Origin: Myxococcus qinghaiensis
Lineage (GTDB): Bacteria; Myxococcota; Myxococcia; Myxococcales; Myxococcaceae
NCBI RefSeq assembly: GCF_024198215.1
Contig: NZ_JAKCFA010000006.1
Span: 124,001 to 188,000 of the forward strand
Reading direction: 5' to 3'
Length of the DNA: 64,000 nucleotides
Numbering within the stretch: position 1 is the first letter of the stretch; the number at the start of each line of letters is the position of its first letter. Below are positions 8,996-18,071 of the stretch, piece by piece. The notes under the pieces were generated by a model. The model saw only the letters and a program-made list of their open reading frames with translations, searched no databases and was not told where the DNA came from. Made by a program: the position numbers and the translations under genes.

Positions 8996-9627
8996 GCACG
9001 GACCGAGACATCGACGGCTGGCTGTCGGACCGAGGAATCACGCTGACGGAGACGCGCGTGCGCGCCCGCAGCGTGCTGGAGGATGCGGGCCTCACGCGTC
9101 CGGGCAAGGTGCGCATGAGCGAGCCCAAGCTGCTGAAGGCGGCGGAGGTGCTCGACGGGCGCTTCTTCCCCGTGTGCGCGGATGGCGCGTGCCTCAAGGT
9201 GGCGCAGGCCAGTGGCCGCGAGCCGCTGCGGGTGGAGCCTCGCAGCCACTGCGCGCGGTGCGGAGGTTCGGCCAACCACCGGGCGGAGGTCGCCTTCGTG
9301 GAGACGTGCAACCGCCTGGGCGTGCGCAAAGTGGTCGTGGTGGGCGGCTCTCCGGCGGTGCGCGAGGAGCTGGAGGCGAAGCTGGGCCACCACATCGACC
9401 TGCGCATGGTGGACGGCACGGAGCGGCGCACGTCGGACCGGGCCCGGAGTGATTTGGAGTGGGCGGACCTGGTGCTGGTGTGGGGCGCCACGGAGCTGCA
9501 CCACAAGGTGAGCGGGCACTACACCCATGGAGGCCCGGCCTACAGCCGCAAGGTGGTCCACGTGGTGCGCCGGGGTGTGGCGGCGCTGCTGGAGGAAGGC
9601 ATGACGCACATGGAGCGGGCGCGCTGA
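8992..9627 (+). CDS. DUF2325-domain protein with zinc-ribbon-like cysteines
   Basis: 211 residues from ATG 8992, which overlaps the rnhB stop; AGGAGAGAG lies just upstream. A helical N-terminal third is followed by four cysteines (62, 67, 87, 90; CADGAC ... CARC) that could bind zinc. A Rossmann-like domain then begins '[18 protein letters not shown]' and continues '[10 protein letters not shown]...[19 protein letters not shown]'. That order matches DUF2325 (PF10087), a domain of unknown function. Overlap with rnhB hints at a nucleic-acid-related role, which is inference only. Confidence 0.78.
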   Translation: MSTDRDIDGWLSDRGITLTETRVRARSVLEDAGLTRPGKVRMSEPKLLKAAEVLDGRFFPVCADGACLKVAQASGREPLRVEPRSHCARCGGSANHRAEVAFVETCNRLGVRKVVVVGGSPAVREELEAKLGHHIDLRMVDGTERRTSDRARSDLEWADLVLVWGATELHHKVSGHYTHGGPAYSRKVVHVVRRGVAALLEEGMTHMERAR

Positions 9628-9689
9628 GCCGCTGACACGTCACGCACGGAGTCCTTGAACTGCCTGGGGCCTGTCGTCAGGCTTCGGGC

Positions 9690-10319
9690 ATGAAGACCGA
9701 GCTCATCCTGCTGCGGCACGGCGAGACGGAGTGGAACGCCCTGGGGTTGCTCCAGGGCCACCGGGACAGCCCCTTGAGCGCCGAGGGGCTGCGTCAGGCA
9801 GACGCGCTCGCGGCGCGGCTGGCCACTGTCTCCTTCAGCGCGCTGTACAGCAGTGATTTGGGCCGGGCCGTGCAGACCGCCAGGCGCATCGCGGCGAGGA
9901 CGGGGCATCAGGTCCACGCGGACGCGCGGCTGCGGGAGCGCGGGCTGGGAATCCTGGAGGGGCTCACGCGGGAGGAGGCGAACCAGCGCCACCCCGAGGT
10001 CTTCGGGCCGTACTCCAGCAACGCGCCGGACTACGTCGTCCCCGGAGGAGAGAGCACGTCCCAGCGCCTGGGCTACGCGGTGGAGTGCCTGGGAGAGGTG
10101 GGCAGTCGTCACCCCGGGGAGCGCGTCGTCGTCGTCACTCACGGGGGCGTGTTGAGCAGCTTCTTCCGCCACAGCCTGGGGATTCCGCCCAACACACCGC
10201 GCGCCTTCTCGGTGCTCAACGCCTGCTGGAACCAGTTCGACTACCACCAGGGCGCGTTCCGCCTGGTGACGTGGGGCGATATCACGCACCTGCGCTACGA
10301 CAGCCTCGACGACACCTGA
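9690..10319 (+). CDS. Histidine phosphatase family protein (phosphoglycerate mutase-like)
   Basis: 209 residues with the phosphohistidine motif LILLRHGETEWN near the N terminus, 'ALYSSDLGRAVQTARRIA' with the second Arg, the Glu of 'RERGLGILEGLTREE' and the second His in 'VVVTHGGVLSSFFRH'. These are the catalytic residues of the branch containing cofactor-dependent phosphoglycerate mutase, CobC and broad-range phosphatases. Length and motifs do not decide the substrate. It starts 62 bases after the DUF2325 gene. Confidence 0.9.
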   Translation: MKTELILLRHGETEWNALGLLQGHRDSPLSAEGLRQADALAARLATVSFSALYSSDLGRAVQTARRIAARTGHQVHADARLRERGLGILEGLTREEANQRHPEVFGPYSSNAPDYVVPGGESTSQRLGYAVECLGEVGSRHPGERVVVVTHGGVLSSFFRHSLGIPPNTPRAFSVLNACWNQFDYHQGAFRLVTWGDITHLRYDSLDDT

Positions 10320-10382
10320 GCGTCACGTCTGGCTTCGTGGGGCCGCACGAAGCCGCGCACCTCGACACCCGGCGCGCGCGAT

Positions 10383-10640
10383 TCAGAATCAGCACACCCG
10401 CCCGACTCGGCACGCGGGCATCAGAGCTCAGCGCGCATGCCGGACTCGGCGCGTGCCGTGAACTCAGCACACCCTCCCGACTCGGCACATGCCTCGAACT
10501 CAGCACACCCGCCCACGCGGCGCATGCCTCGAACTCAGCGCGCTTGCCCGACTCGGCGCGTGCATCGAACGCAGCACACCCGCCCGACTCGGAGCGAGAG
10601 ACTCAGACCTCGGCGCGCTTCCCGGTCTCGGCGCGAGCCA
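10383..10640. repeat. Degenerate repeat tract between convergent genes
   Basis: Variants of CTCAGCACACCCGCCCGACT and CTCGGCGCGTGCCTCGAA recur roughly every 30 bases from about 10383 to 10620 and run into the 3' end of the alpha-oxoamine synthase gene. Frames in both directions are open and repetitive but have no ribosome site or known domain, so I treat the tract as non-coding outside that gene. It lies between the histidine phosphatase stop (10319) and the opposing stop (10603). Confidence 0.6.
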
Positions 10641-11958
10641 CCCGTAACGGACTCGGCTGAGGCGCGGCGAGCAGTGCCTTCGCCTCTTCGACGGCGGTGA
10701 GCACCACCTCGGCGCCCTGCTTCATCTGCTCCACGGTGTGCGACGACATCACCTGCATGCGGAAGCGGGACTCGCGGATGCGCACCGCGGGGTACTCCAC
10801 CAGGTTGGGGAACACGCCGCGCTCGAACACCAGCTTGGATGCGACGCGCGCCACCTTCGGGTCGCCCAGCGGCACCGGCACCACGTTGGACGGCTCGCCC
10901 AGACACTTCACCCCGCGCTCGGCGAACGCGGCGCGCAGCGCGAGGATGTTCTCCATCGCCTTCGCGCGCAGCATCGTCCCCTCCTCCGAGCGGACGATGC
11001 GCAGCGACTCCATCGCCACCGCGGCCTGAACGGGCACCAGCGCGTTGGAGAAGATGTGCGGCCCACCCATGACGCGCACGAACTGGCGCACCGCCGCCGA
11101 GCGCGTCGCCACGAAGCCACCGTTGGACGAGAACGTCTTGGAGAAGGAGCCCACCACCAGGTCCACCTTCCCGAGCAGGCCCTGCGCGCCCAGGCTGCCC
11201 GTCCCCCGAGGCCCCAGCGCGCCCAGGTCGTGCGCCACGTCTACCAACAGCGTCGCGCCGAACTCGTGACAGATGCCCTGGAGCTCCTCGATTCGAGGCA
11301 CGTCCGAGTCCATGGAGAACAGGCCCTCGGTGACGACGAGGATGCCGTTGGCCGTGTCGGTGGCGCGCAGCTCCTGGAGCTTGCGGCGCATCGCGCGGTT
11401 GTTCAGGTGCGGCACCCGGCTCACCTTCTGCGTCGCCGCATTCGCTCCCTGCTGGAGGCTGGCGTGAGACAGCGCGTCCAGCACCACGTGGTCCTCCGGA
11501 CGCACCAGCCCGGCGATGGCGCCGAAGCCCGCGCCCCACCCCGTCGCGAACAGCGCCACATGCGGCATCTCCAGGTGCTCCGCGAGCGCCTGCTCCAGCT
11601 TCAGCGACGGCGCCGTGTTGCCACCGAACATCCCGGAGCCCGCGCTGTGCACGCCGAAGTCACGGATGGCCCGGTGCGCCGCCTCCACCACGGACGGATG
11701 CGTCGACAGCGCCAGGTAGTCTTGCGAGCCGAAGTTCAGCCCCTGCCGCGCAACCCCTGTCTCGCTGCGCACGCCACACTCCGCCGTGGGCGCCCCCTCC
11801 AGGCTCCGCGAGTACGGCCACAAGCCACTGCGCCGCCGCGACTCCTGCCACTCGAAGAACGCCTCCGTGCGACCCAACAGGTCAGGCCCCGTCGGGTGCG
11901 TGTAATTGGCGATGAAATGGGTGAACAGCGGCGAGTCGAGCTGATCGCGGAGATCCAT
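10603..11958 (-). CDS. Alpha-oxoamine synthase family PLP enzyme (KBL / BioF / serine palmitoyltransferase-like)
   Basis: About 451 residues; ATG 11958 is preferred and a GTG at 11964 is the alternative. Fold type I PLP enzyme: 'NFGSQDYLALSTHP' start of core, 'SAGSGMFGGNT', 'DALSHASLQQG' (cofactor-stacking region), 'TEGLFSMDSDVPRI', 'LLVDVAHDLGALG' (PLP-nitrogen Asp) and 'GSFSKTFSSNGG' with the Schiff-base Lys. These enzymes condense an amino acid with an acyl-CoA. The longer N terminus (about 60 residues before the core) and SFSKTF suggest the serine palmitoyltransferase or CqsA-like side rather than BioF. No biotin genes are nearby. The last 15 or so residues (RVARAETGKRAEV) come from the repeat tract. 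Confidence 0.85.
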   Translation of the reverse strand: MDLRDQLDSPLFTHFIANYTHPTGPDLLGRTEAFFEWQESRRRSGLWPYSRSLEGAPTAECGVRSETGVARQGLNFGSQDYLALSTHPSVVEAAHRAIRDFGVHSAGSGMFGGNTAPSLKLEQALAEHLEMPHVALFATGWGAGFGAIAGLVRPEDHVVLDALSHASLQQGANAATQKVSRVPHLNNRAMRRKLQELRATDTANGILVVTEGLFSMDSDVPRIEELQGICHEFGATLLVDVAHDLGALGPRGTGSLGAQGLLGKVDLVVGSFSKTFSSNGGFVATRSAAVRQFVRVMGGPHIFSNALVPVQAAVAMESLRIVRSEEGTMLRAKAMENILALRAAFAERGVKCLGEPSNVVPVPLGDPKVARVASKLVFERGVFPNLVEYPAVRIRESRFRMQVMSSHTVEQMKQGAEVVLTAVEEAKALLAAPQPSPLRVARAETGKRAEV

Positions 11959-12195
11959 GAACACATCCGAGGGGGGAGGGATGACGACGCGGAAGAGAAC
12001 CTGGGGCGTCGGCTCGGGGGGGGTCGAGCGCGGCCTTTAATGCCCCTGCAAACTTCCAGTGTCAACAACTCCTCAACACCTGAATATTTCGGATTATGAG
12101 CGCGGGTTCAACTTCGCACGTCGAGTGAAATCCAGACGGTGTCCGACCTGAGTGGTTCCCCTTATGACACCCGAGTTCCCACGTCCCATCGAGGA

Positions 12196-12224
12196 GGGCG
12201 GGGCTCGGAGGGAGCCCCCACCCT
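12196..12224 (-). terminator. Hairpin downstream of acs
   Basis: GGGGCTC (200-206 of 12 kb) pairs with GAGCCCC (12212-12218) around a 5-base loop, with G/C-rich flanks that extend the stem imperfectly. It lies just after the acetyl-CoA synthetase stop on the minus strand. There is no clear U-run. Confidence 0.45.
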
Positions 12225-12241
12225 ACCCGTCGGGTGTGTGG

Positions 12242-14197
12242 CTATTCGTCGTTCTGCTGGAGCGAGGCGAGGACGTTGAGGTCCTCGAGCGTGGTGGTGT
12301 CCTGGGAGGACTTCTTGCCCGCGGCCACGTCGCGCAGCAGGCGGCGCATGATCTTCCCGGAGCGCGTCTTGGGCAGCGCCTCCGCGAAGCGGATCTCATC
12401 CGGCCGGGCAATCGCGCCAATCTCCTTGGAGACGTGCTGGGCCAGCTCCTTCTTGAGCTCGGGGGACGGCGCGTGGCCCTGATTCAGCGTGACGAAGGCC
12501 ACCAGCGCGGTGCCCTTCAAGTCGTCGGGGCGGCCCACCACGGCGGCCTCGGACACGCGGGTGTGCGAGACGAGGGCGCTCTCCACCTCGGCGGTGCCCA
12601 GGCGGTGGCCGGCCACGTTGACGACGTCATCCACGCGGCCCATCAGCCAGAAGTAGCCGTCCGCGTCGGTGCGCGCGCCGTCGCCGGTGAAGTACTTGCC
12701 GGGCAGCTCGCTGAAGTACGTGCGCACGTAGCGCTCCGGGTCGCCGTACACGGTGCGCAGCATGGAGGGCCACGGCTGGGTGACGAAGAGCAGGCCGCCC
12801 TGCCCCTTGGGCACCACGTTGCCCTCGCGGTCCAGAATCTGGGCGTGGATGCCCGGCAGGGGCAGCGTGGCGGAGCCGGGCTTGGTGGGCGTGGCGCCGG
12901 GCAGCGGCGAAATCATGATGGAGCCCGTCTCCGTCTGCCACCACGTGTCCACGACGGGGCAGCGTCCGCCGCCGATGACGTCGCGGTACCACATCCACGC
13001 CTCGGGGTTGATGGGCTCGCCCACGCTGCCCAACAGGCGCAGCGAGGACAGGTCCTTCTTGCGCGGGTGCTCGTCGCCCAGGCGCATGAAGGCGCGGATG
13101 GCGGTGGGCGCGGTGTAGAGGATGGTGGCCTTGTAGCGCTCGATGATGTCCCAGAACCGCTCCGGCCCGGGGTGCGTGGGCGCGCCCTCGTAGATGACCG
13201 TCGTCGCGCCGTTCATCAGCGGCCCGTAGACGACGTAGCTGTGCCCCGTCACCCAGCCCACGTCGGCGGTGCACCAGTAGACGTCCTCCTCGCGCAGGTC
13301 GAACACCCAGCGCGTGGTGAGCGACGCCATCACCGAATAGCCCGCGGTGGTGTGCAGCACGCCCTTGGGCTTCCCGGTGGAGCCGGAGGTGTAGAGGATG
13401 AACAGCGGGTGCTCGCTCTCCACCCACTCCGGCTCGCAGGTGTCGGACTGGTCCTTCACCAGCGCGTCCCACGCGACCAGCTTCGGGTCGTTCAGCGTCA
13501 GCGAGTCGCCCGTGCGCCGCAGCACCACCACCTTCTCCACGGTGGTCATGTTCTTCAGCGCGCCTTCCACGTTCTTGAGCAGCGGCACCACCGCGCCCTT
13601 GCGCCAGCCGCCGTCCGCGGTGAGCACCACCTTGGCGCCCGCGTCGTTCATGCGCTCCTGGAGCGCCTCCGTGGAGAACCCGCCGAACACCACCGAGTGC
13701 ACCGCGCCGATGCGTGCGCACGCCAGCATCGCCACCGCGGCCTCGGGCACCATGGGCAGGTAGATGCCCACGCGGTCACCCCTCTTGACGCCCAGCGACT
13801 TGAGGCCGTTGGCCAGCCGGTTCACCTGCGTGGCCAGCTCTCCGTAGGTGATGCGGCGGCGGTCTCCGGGCTCGCCCTCGAAGAGGATGGCGGGCTTGTC
13901 GCGGCGCGTGGCGAGGTGCCGGTCCAGGCAGTTGTAGGCCAGGTTGGTGCGCCCCTCGACGAACCAGCGCGCGTGCGGCGGCTTCCAGTCCAGGACTGTC
14001 TTGAAGGGCTCCTTCCAGTACAGCTCCTCGCGAGCGCGCTCTCCCCAGTACTTGTCCGGATTGCTGGCGGCCTCGTCCCACAGTCGCTGGTAGTCCTCCA
14101 TGCTCCGCAAGTGGGCGCGCTGGGAGAACGCCTGGGGCGGTGGGAAGACGCGGGACTCGGTCAGGACCGAGTCAATCTGTTGGTGCGTTTCAGCCAT
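12242..14197 (-). CDS. acs: Acetyl-coenzyme A synthetase (AMP-forming)
   Basis: Activates acetate with ATP and CoA to acetyl-CoA. The start is ATG 14197, with GGAGGAG five bases upstream; 651 residues, the usual length. It has the Acs N-terminal segment ('[20 protein letters not shown]'), the adenylation motif '[13 protein letters not shown]', '[19 protein letters not shown]', '[20 protein letters not shown]' and the C-terminal '[16 protein letters not shown]', whose Lys is the residue acetylated in regulated family members. It is transcribed away from the lipoprotein gene upstream (67-base gap, same strand). Confidence 0.96.
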   Translation of the reverse strand: MAETHQQIDSVLTESRVFPPPQAFSQRAHLRSMEDYQRLWDEAASNPDKYWGERAREELYWKEPFKTVLDWKPPHARWFVEGRTNLAYNCLDRHLATRRDKPAILFEGEPGDRRRITYGELATQVNRLANGLKSLGVKRGDRVGIYLPMVPEAAVAMLACARIGAVHSVVFGGFSTEALQERMNDAGAKVVLTADGGWRKGAVVPLLKNVEGALKNMTTVEKVVVLRRTGDSLTLNDPKLVAWDALVKDQSDTCEPEWVESEHPLFILYTSGSTGKPKGVLHTTAGYSVMASLTTRWVFDLREEDVYWCTADVGWVTGHSYVVYGPLMNGATTVIYEGAPTHPGPERFWDIIERYKATILYTAPTAIRAFMRLGDEHPRKKDLSSLRLLGSVGEPINPEAWMWYRDVIGGGRCPVVDTWWQTETGSIMISPLPGATPTKPGSATLPLPGIHAQILDREGNVVPKGQGGLLFVTQPWPSMLRTVYGDPERYVRTYFSELPGKYFTGDGARTDADGYFWLMGRVDDVVNVAGHRLGTAEVESALVSHTRVSEAAVVGRPDDLKGTALVAFVTLNQGHAPSPELKKELAQHVSKEIGAIARPDEIRFAEALPKTRSGKIMRRLLRDVAAGKKSSQDTTTLEDLNVLASLQQNDE

Positions 14198-14264
14198 GGG
14201 CTCCTCCACGGAGTGGGCGACAGCCCCTCTGTTCTAGGAACCCGCGAGCCCAGGCTCAAGCGCG

Positions 14265-14756
14265 CTATTCGCAGCGCTTCGCTTCCTTGACGGCTTCAAA
14301 ACGCATCCACAGCTCGCAGGCGCACTCGGCGGGCCGCTGTGTCGTCTCGTAGCGCACGCGCATCACCCCGTCGAAGCGCGTCGCGCACGTCGTCGTGGCG
14401 TCGATGTGGATGTTGGCCTCGTCGAGCAGGCACTCCTGTCCCCGCACCCTGGCCGACGCATTCACGATGGTGCCATCGATGGCGAAGTCGTCGCCCTCGG
14501 CGAGGAAGTAGCCGATGAGCTGCATGTCGAGCAGTCCGAAGTCCAGGCGCACGACACGCCCCGTGACTTGGAGGGCACCGTGGAACTGGCCCTGGTTGGC
14601 GGGGAACAGTCCGCACTCGTCGCGGAAGATCTCCACGGGAGTGAATTCGTATTCCCCCCCGTCCTGGTTGAAGGGCAGACAGCCCGACATGGCGCTCACG
14701 AGGAGGGCGGGCAGGAGCAGGCGGAAGCGTCTCACGGTGGACACGGGGCGCACCAT
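14265..14756 (-). CDS. Hypothetical lipoprotein
   Basis: 163 residues from ATG 14756 (ATG 14771 would add five). The signal [18 protein letters not shown] ends in a lipobox with the lipid-bearing Cys. The mature part is rich in acidic residues and has paired cysteines ([28 protein letters not shown]). A possible fold is a small disulfide-bonded beta domain: '[24 protein letters not shown]', abbreviated here, suggests alternating strands. No family recognised. It starts close to and opposite the Nudix gene (14814), so they share a promoter region. Confidence 0.7.
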   Translation of the reverse strand: MVRPVSTVRRFRLLLPALLVSAMSGCLPFNQDGGEYEFTPVEIFRDECGLFPANQGQFHGALQVTGRVVRLDFGLLDMQLIGYFLAEGDDFAIDGTIVNASARVRGQECLLDEANIHIDATTTCATRFDGVMRVRYETTQRPAECACELWMRFEAVKEAKRCE

Positions 14757-14813
14757 ACTCCACGGACGCATCGAGTGAAGTACGGACGTGGCGGTCGGGT
14801 TAGAGTGGGGACC

Positions 14814-15236
14814 ATGCCCGAATACCGCAACCCCACACCCACGGTGGACTGCATCATCGAGCTGCCCGGGGAACGCATCGTCCTCATCCGTCGCGCGAAT
14901 GAGCCCATCGGCTGGGCGCTGCCGGGCGGGTTCGTGGACGAAGGCGAGCCGCTGGATGCAGCGGCCATTCGCGAGGTGAAGGAAGAGACGGGGCTCGACG
15001 TGAAGCTGGTGGAGCAGTTCTTCACGTACTCGGACCCGAAGAGAGACCCTCGGAAGCACACGCTCTCCACGGTCTACATCGGCACGGCGGAGGGCGAGCC
15101 GCAGGGCTCGGATGACGCCGCGGAGGCGCGCACCTTCACGCTGGACGCGCTGCCGACCGACTTGTGCTTCGACCACGGCACCATCCTCTCCGACTACCGC
15201 GCGTACAAGCGGACCGGACAGCGGCGGAAGTTGTAG
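14814..15236 (+). CDS. Nudix hydrolase
   Basis: 140 residues from ATG 14814. The Nudix box is intact: a Gly-rich lead '[13 protein letters not shown]' followed by '[19 protein letters not shown]', giving the G-x5-E-x7-REVxEExG pattern that binds magnesium and the diphosphate. Members hydrolyse nucleoside diphosphates linked to a second moiety. The '[20 protein letters not shown]' start is often seen in ADP-ribose or NUDT-like pyrophosphatases, but the substrate cannot be assigned. The S2P protease gene begins 17 bases after the stop. Confidence 0.9.
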   Translation: MPEYRNPTPTVDCIIELPGERIVLIRRANEPIGWALPGGFVDEGEPLDAAAIREVKEETGLDVKLVEQFFTYSDPKRDPRKHTLSTVYIGTAEGEPQGSDDAAEARTFTLDALPTDLCFDHGTILSDYRAYKRTGQRRKL

Positions 15237-15252
15237 GGAGCGCCAGTCCCGG

Positions 15253-17274
15253 ATGCACTACGCACTTGTCCTGCTCGCCCTCGGGGCGCTGTTGGCCCTG
15301 CACGAGCTGGGGCACCTGGTCGCCGCGCGGCTGCTCGGCGTGAGGGTGCCTCGGTTCGTCTTCGGGTTCGGCCCTCCGATGGCGTCCTTCCGGCTGGGAG
15401 GGACGCAGTTCGTCGTGGGCGCGGTGCCGCTGGGCGCCACCGTGCACATCCAGGGGATGAATCCGCACCGCGCGGACGCGGACGAGGCCGTGAGCTTCCG
15501 GGCCATGGGGCCTCTGCGACGCGCGCTCATCATCCTGGCGGGGCCGCTGGCCAACTACCTGTTCGCGTTGGGGGTTCTCTTCGCGCTGTACACGTCCGGC
15601 ACGCACGTGGTGGTGCCGCTGACGGTGGGCACGGTGCGGCCCGGCTCGGAGGCGGCGCGAGCACAGCTGCTTCCGGGCGACCGCATCGACACGGTGGACG
15701 GGCAGCCGCTGCGCACCTGGACGGAGTTCGTGGAGAAGGTGGCGGTGGGCGTGGGCCGCACGCTGGAGCTGCGGGTGAACCGGCACGGGGAGTCGCGCAC
15801 GGTGAGCGTGCGTCCCCGCGCGGATGAGCGCGGCGAGGGACGCATCGGCGTGAGTCAGCAGTACGTCTATCGCTCGCATGCGCCGGGCGAGGCGCTGGGC
15901 CACGCGTTCGTCCACACGATGAACCTCGCGTCGGAAGGCGTGGCGATGTTCGCGCGGCTGGTGCGTGGCGGCCAGCCGCATGGAGGCCCGACGGGGCCCG
16001 GGGCGCTGGTGCGGCAGGAGTCGTCGGATGCGGCGTCCTCGGGGGTGGACTCGGTGCTGCGGGCCCTGGTGGCCGCGTCGATGGCGCTGGCGTTGCTGAC
16101 GCTGTTGCCGGTGCCCGGGTTGGATGGTGGGCGGGTGCTGTTGCTGATGATTGAAGTGGCGAGCGGTCGGAAGCTGCCGCCGCGCGTGGAGACCGTGGCG
16201 CAGACGGTGGGCTTCCTCGCGATTTCAGCGGTCATCGTCGCGGTGGCCGCCGCGGAGATTCGAGGCGCGGTGCCCGAGCGCTTCAGGTGGGGCACCCAGT
16301 CCGCCACGGCGACGGCGCCGGTGACGGGAACGCCCTCCACCCCTGGGACGGGCGCGCCTGCTGTCACGGGCTCGACGACGTCACCCCCTGGCACCGGAGG
16401 AATCGCCGCACCTGTCGTCGCGGGCCCTGGAGGTCCGATGGTGCCGGGGGTCGCTGGAACAGGCACGCCTGCCGTCGCAGGAGCAGGTGCGCCCATTCCA
16501 TCTGGTGTCACCGGTGCGAGTGGAGCGGTTGCACCTGCTGTGACTGGCGCGAGTGGAGCGGTTGCGCCTGCTGTCGCGGGAGCTGGTGCGCCCGTTCCGC
16601 CTGCTGTGACTGGCGCGAATGGAGCGGTTGCGCCTGCCGTCGCAGGAGCAGGTGCGCCCATTCCATCAGGTGTCACCGGTGCGAGTGGAGCGGTTGCGCC
16701 TGCTGTCGCCGGAACGGGTGCGCCCATTCCACCTGCCATGACTGGCGTGAGTGGAGCGGTTGCGCCCGCTGCGACTGGCGAAAGTGGAACAGCCTTGACC
16801 GGTGTGGTTGCGCCTGCTGCCACCGGTGCAGCCGGTCCCTCGGGCCCGGGCGGCCTCATGCCCGCTGCCGGCGGAACCACTCCTTCCTCCGACGCGGGAA
16901 CGACAGGCTCCGTCTCACCCGCCATCACCGCGCCAGGTGGGCCGAGTGCCCCCGCGACAATCGAAACGAATCCACCCTCCACCACCAAGGGCGGACCTGG
17001 GGCGCCTGGAACCACCGCCCCCCAGGGGCAGAACGCTCCGGGCGCCGCCACGCCTGGCGGCTCGAGTGCCCCCGCGATGAGTGGGAAGAATGTCCCGCCT
17101 GCCGCATCGACAGCCGTCGGCACGACGGCCCCTGCACCCGCGCCCGAGTCTCCCCCGAGAACAGGCGCCCCCACATCTCCAGGGCCCGCGGGTCCGACGC
17201 CCCCCGCGACACCGTCCCCGAGCGCCCCGCTCCCCACGGGCCCGGCTGGAGCGAGCGCCCCTACGTCCCCGTGA
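15253..17274 (+). CDS. Site-2 protease (M50, RseP-like) with PDZ domain and long Gly/Ala/Pro/Thr tail
   Basis: 673 residues from ATG 15253. Membrane zinc metalloprotease: HELGH at residues 17-21 in the first helix, the 'FGFGPPMASFRLGGTQFVVGAVPLG' loop (shown in part), a PDZ domain (about 110-190, 'GSEAARAQLLPGDRIDTVDG') and 'LLPVPGLDGG' with the third zinc ligand Asp291. The membrane core ends near residue 350. The remaining 320 or so residues are a disordered tail with four 22-residue repeats and a Pro/Gly/Thr region. S2P enzymes cut membrane-bound anti-sigma factors or regulators; the target is unknown. A second M50 protease, closer to standard RseP, is at 24705-26342. Confidence 0.88.
   Translation: MHYALVLLALGALLALHELGHLVAARLLGVRVPRFVFGFGPPMASFRLGGTQFVVGAVPLGATVHIQGMNPHRADADEAVSFRAMGPLRRALIILAGPLANYLFALGVLFALYTSGTHVVVPLTVGTVRPGSEAARAQLLPGDRIDTVDGQPLRTWTEFVEKVAVGVGRTLELRVNRHGESRTVSVRPRADERGEGRIGVSQQYVYRSHAPGEALGHAFVHTMNLASEGVAMFARLVRGGQPHGGPTGPGALVRQESSDAASSGVDSVLRALVAASMALALLTLLPVPGLDGGRVLLLMIEVASGRKLPPRVETVAQTVGFLAISAVIVAVAAAEIRGAVPERFRWGTQSATATAPVTGTPSTPGTGAPAVTGSTTSPPGTGGIAAPVVAGPGGPMVPGVAGTGTPAVAGAGAPIPSGVTGASGAVAPAVTGASGAVAPAVAGAGAPVPPAVTGANGAVAPAVAGAGAPIPSGVTGASGAVAPAVAGTGAPIPPAMTGVSGAVAPAATGESGTALTGVVAPAATGAAGPSGPGGLMPAAGGTTPSSDAGTTGSVSPAITAPGGPSAPATIETNPPSTTKGGPGAPGTTAPQGQNAPGAATPGGSSAPAMSGKNVPPAASTAVGTTAPAPAPESPPRTGAPTSPGPAGPTPPATPSPSAPLPTGPAGASAPTSP
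16477..16788 (+). repeat. 66-bp repeat array in the S2P tail
   Basis: Units starting at about 16477, 16576, 16642 and 16708 encode variants of AGAGAPIPSGVTGASGAVAP. The first unit carries an extra 33-base half unit. All are multiples of three, so copy changes keep the frame. Confidence 0.75.
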
Positions 17275-17407
17275 ACTGGCGGGCCGGGAGAACCCCAACC
17301 CTCCCTCGGTTGTCCGGCAGGCGGGCGGACGTTTCATGTCCACCGGTGGGCTTCCGCACCCGATGACGCGGCCGAGAGGCGGCAGGACGCATATGCTTGC
17401 AGGCGAG

Positions 17408-18067
17408 ATGAGCACCAAGGCGGACGGCGGGCTGTATTTCGAGCTGTACTGGGGAGAGAACCTGGCCGAGGCCTGGAGCTACGGGCCCGAGCAGGCGAAG
17501 GTGCTTGCCGCGCCCGATGAAAAGGCGCCCCTGCCCCTCTACGGCTTCACGCTGCCGGAGGAGCCGTTCCTCATGGCCGAGCGCACCGCGCGCGGTTGGC
17601 GCATCCACCTGCCACCCAACGTCCACGTGGAGCACAAGGCACGCGGCGACGCCTTCACCTCCCTGCCGGACAACCAGCGCGTCCAGGACCAGGGGCGGAC
17701 CTCGGTGGCGCTCGCGGACGGCATGACGCTGCGGCTGACGGAAGGCCACCTGTCCCTGATTGTGCAGAGCTCCGTCGTGAAGGAGCGCGTCGGCCCCCTC
17801 CAGTGGAAGGACATGGGCTGGCTGGTCATCGTCGCCCTGCTCTTCCTGAGCCTCCCCGTGGGCTTCCTCCTCGCGGGCCCCACGCCGGAACGCGCCGCTG
17901 AATCCAACGCGCGCGCGCTGCAACAGGCCGCCGACAAGGAAGCCGCGCGCCGCAAGGCGATGGGCCTCGACACGCCCATGCGCCCCATCACCGACACGGA
18001 GCGCTCGCAGCAACAGACCGACGCGGGCCCGGAGGTCCACATCCCCGCGACCTTCCGCGCGCGCTGA
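17408..18067 (+). CDS. Hypothetical single-pass membrane protein
   Basis: 219 residues from ATG 17408 (ATG 17393 is five codons earlier). The N-terminal 130 residues form a soluble beta-rich domain ('YFELYWGENLAEAWSYGPEQ', 'WRIHLPPNVHVEHKARGDAF' and a 'LRLTEGHLSLIVQSSV' end), reminiscent of the signalling domains that precede TonB-like or GltJ/AgmX-type tails in myxobacteria. One membrane helix follows ('DMGWLVIVALLFLSLPVGFL') and then about 55 charged residues. No catalytic motif. It converges on the MoaD-MoaE gene with only four bases between stops. Confidence 0.72.
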   Translation: MSTKADGGLYFELYWGENLAEAWSYGPEQAKVLAAPDEKAPLPLYGFTLPEEPFLMAERTARGWRIHLPPNVHVEHKARGDAFTSLPDNQRVQDQGRTSVALADGMTLRLTEGHLSLIVQSSVVKERVGPLQWKDMGWLVIVALLFLSLPVGFLLAGPTPERAAESNARALQQAADKEAARRKAMGLDTPMRPITDTERSQQQTDAGPEVHIPATFRAR

Positions 18068-18071
18068 GACG

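Noticed and set aside
10437-10700. Repetitive open frame reading NSAHPPDSA-type units
   Set aside because: Arises from the repeat tract, is open in other frames and strands too, and overlaps the oxoamine synthase gene.
12152-14290. 712-residue plus-strand frame
   Set aside because: Covers acs in reverse; no motif, composition typical of the antisense frame.
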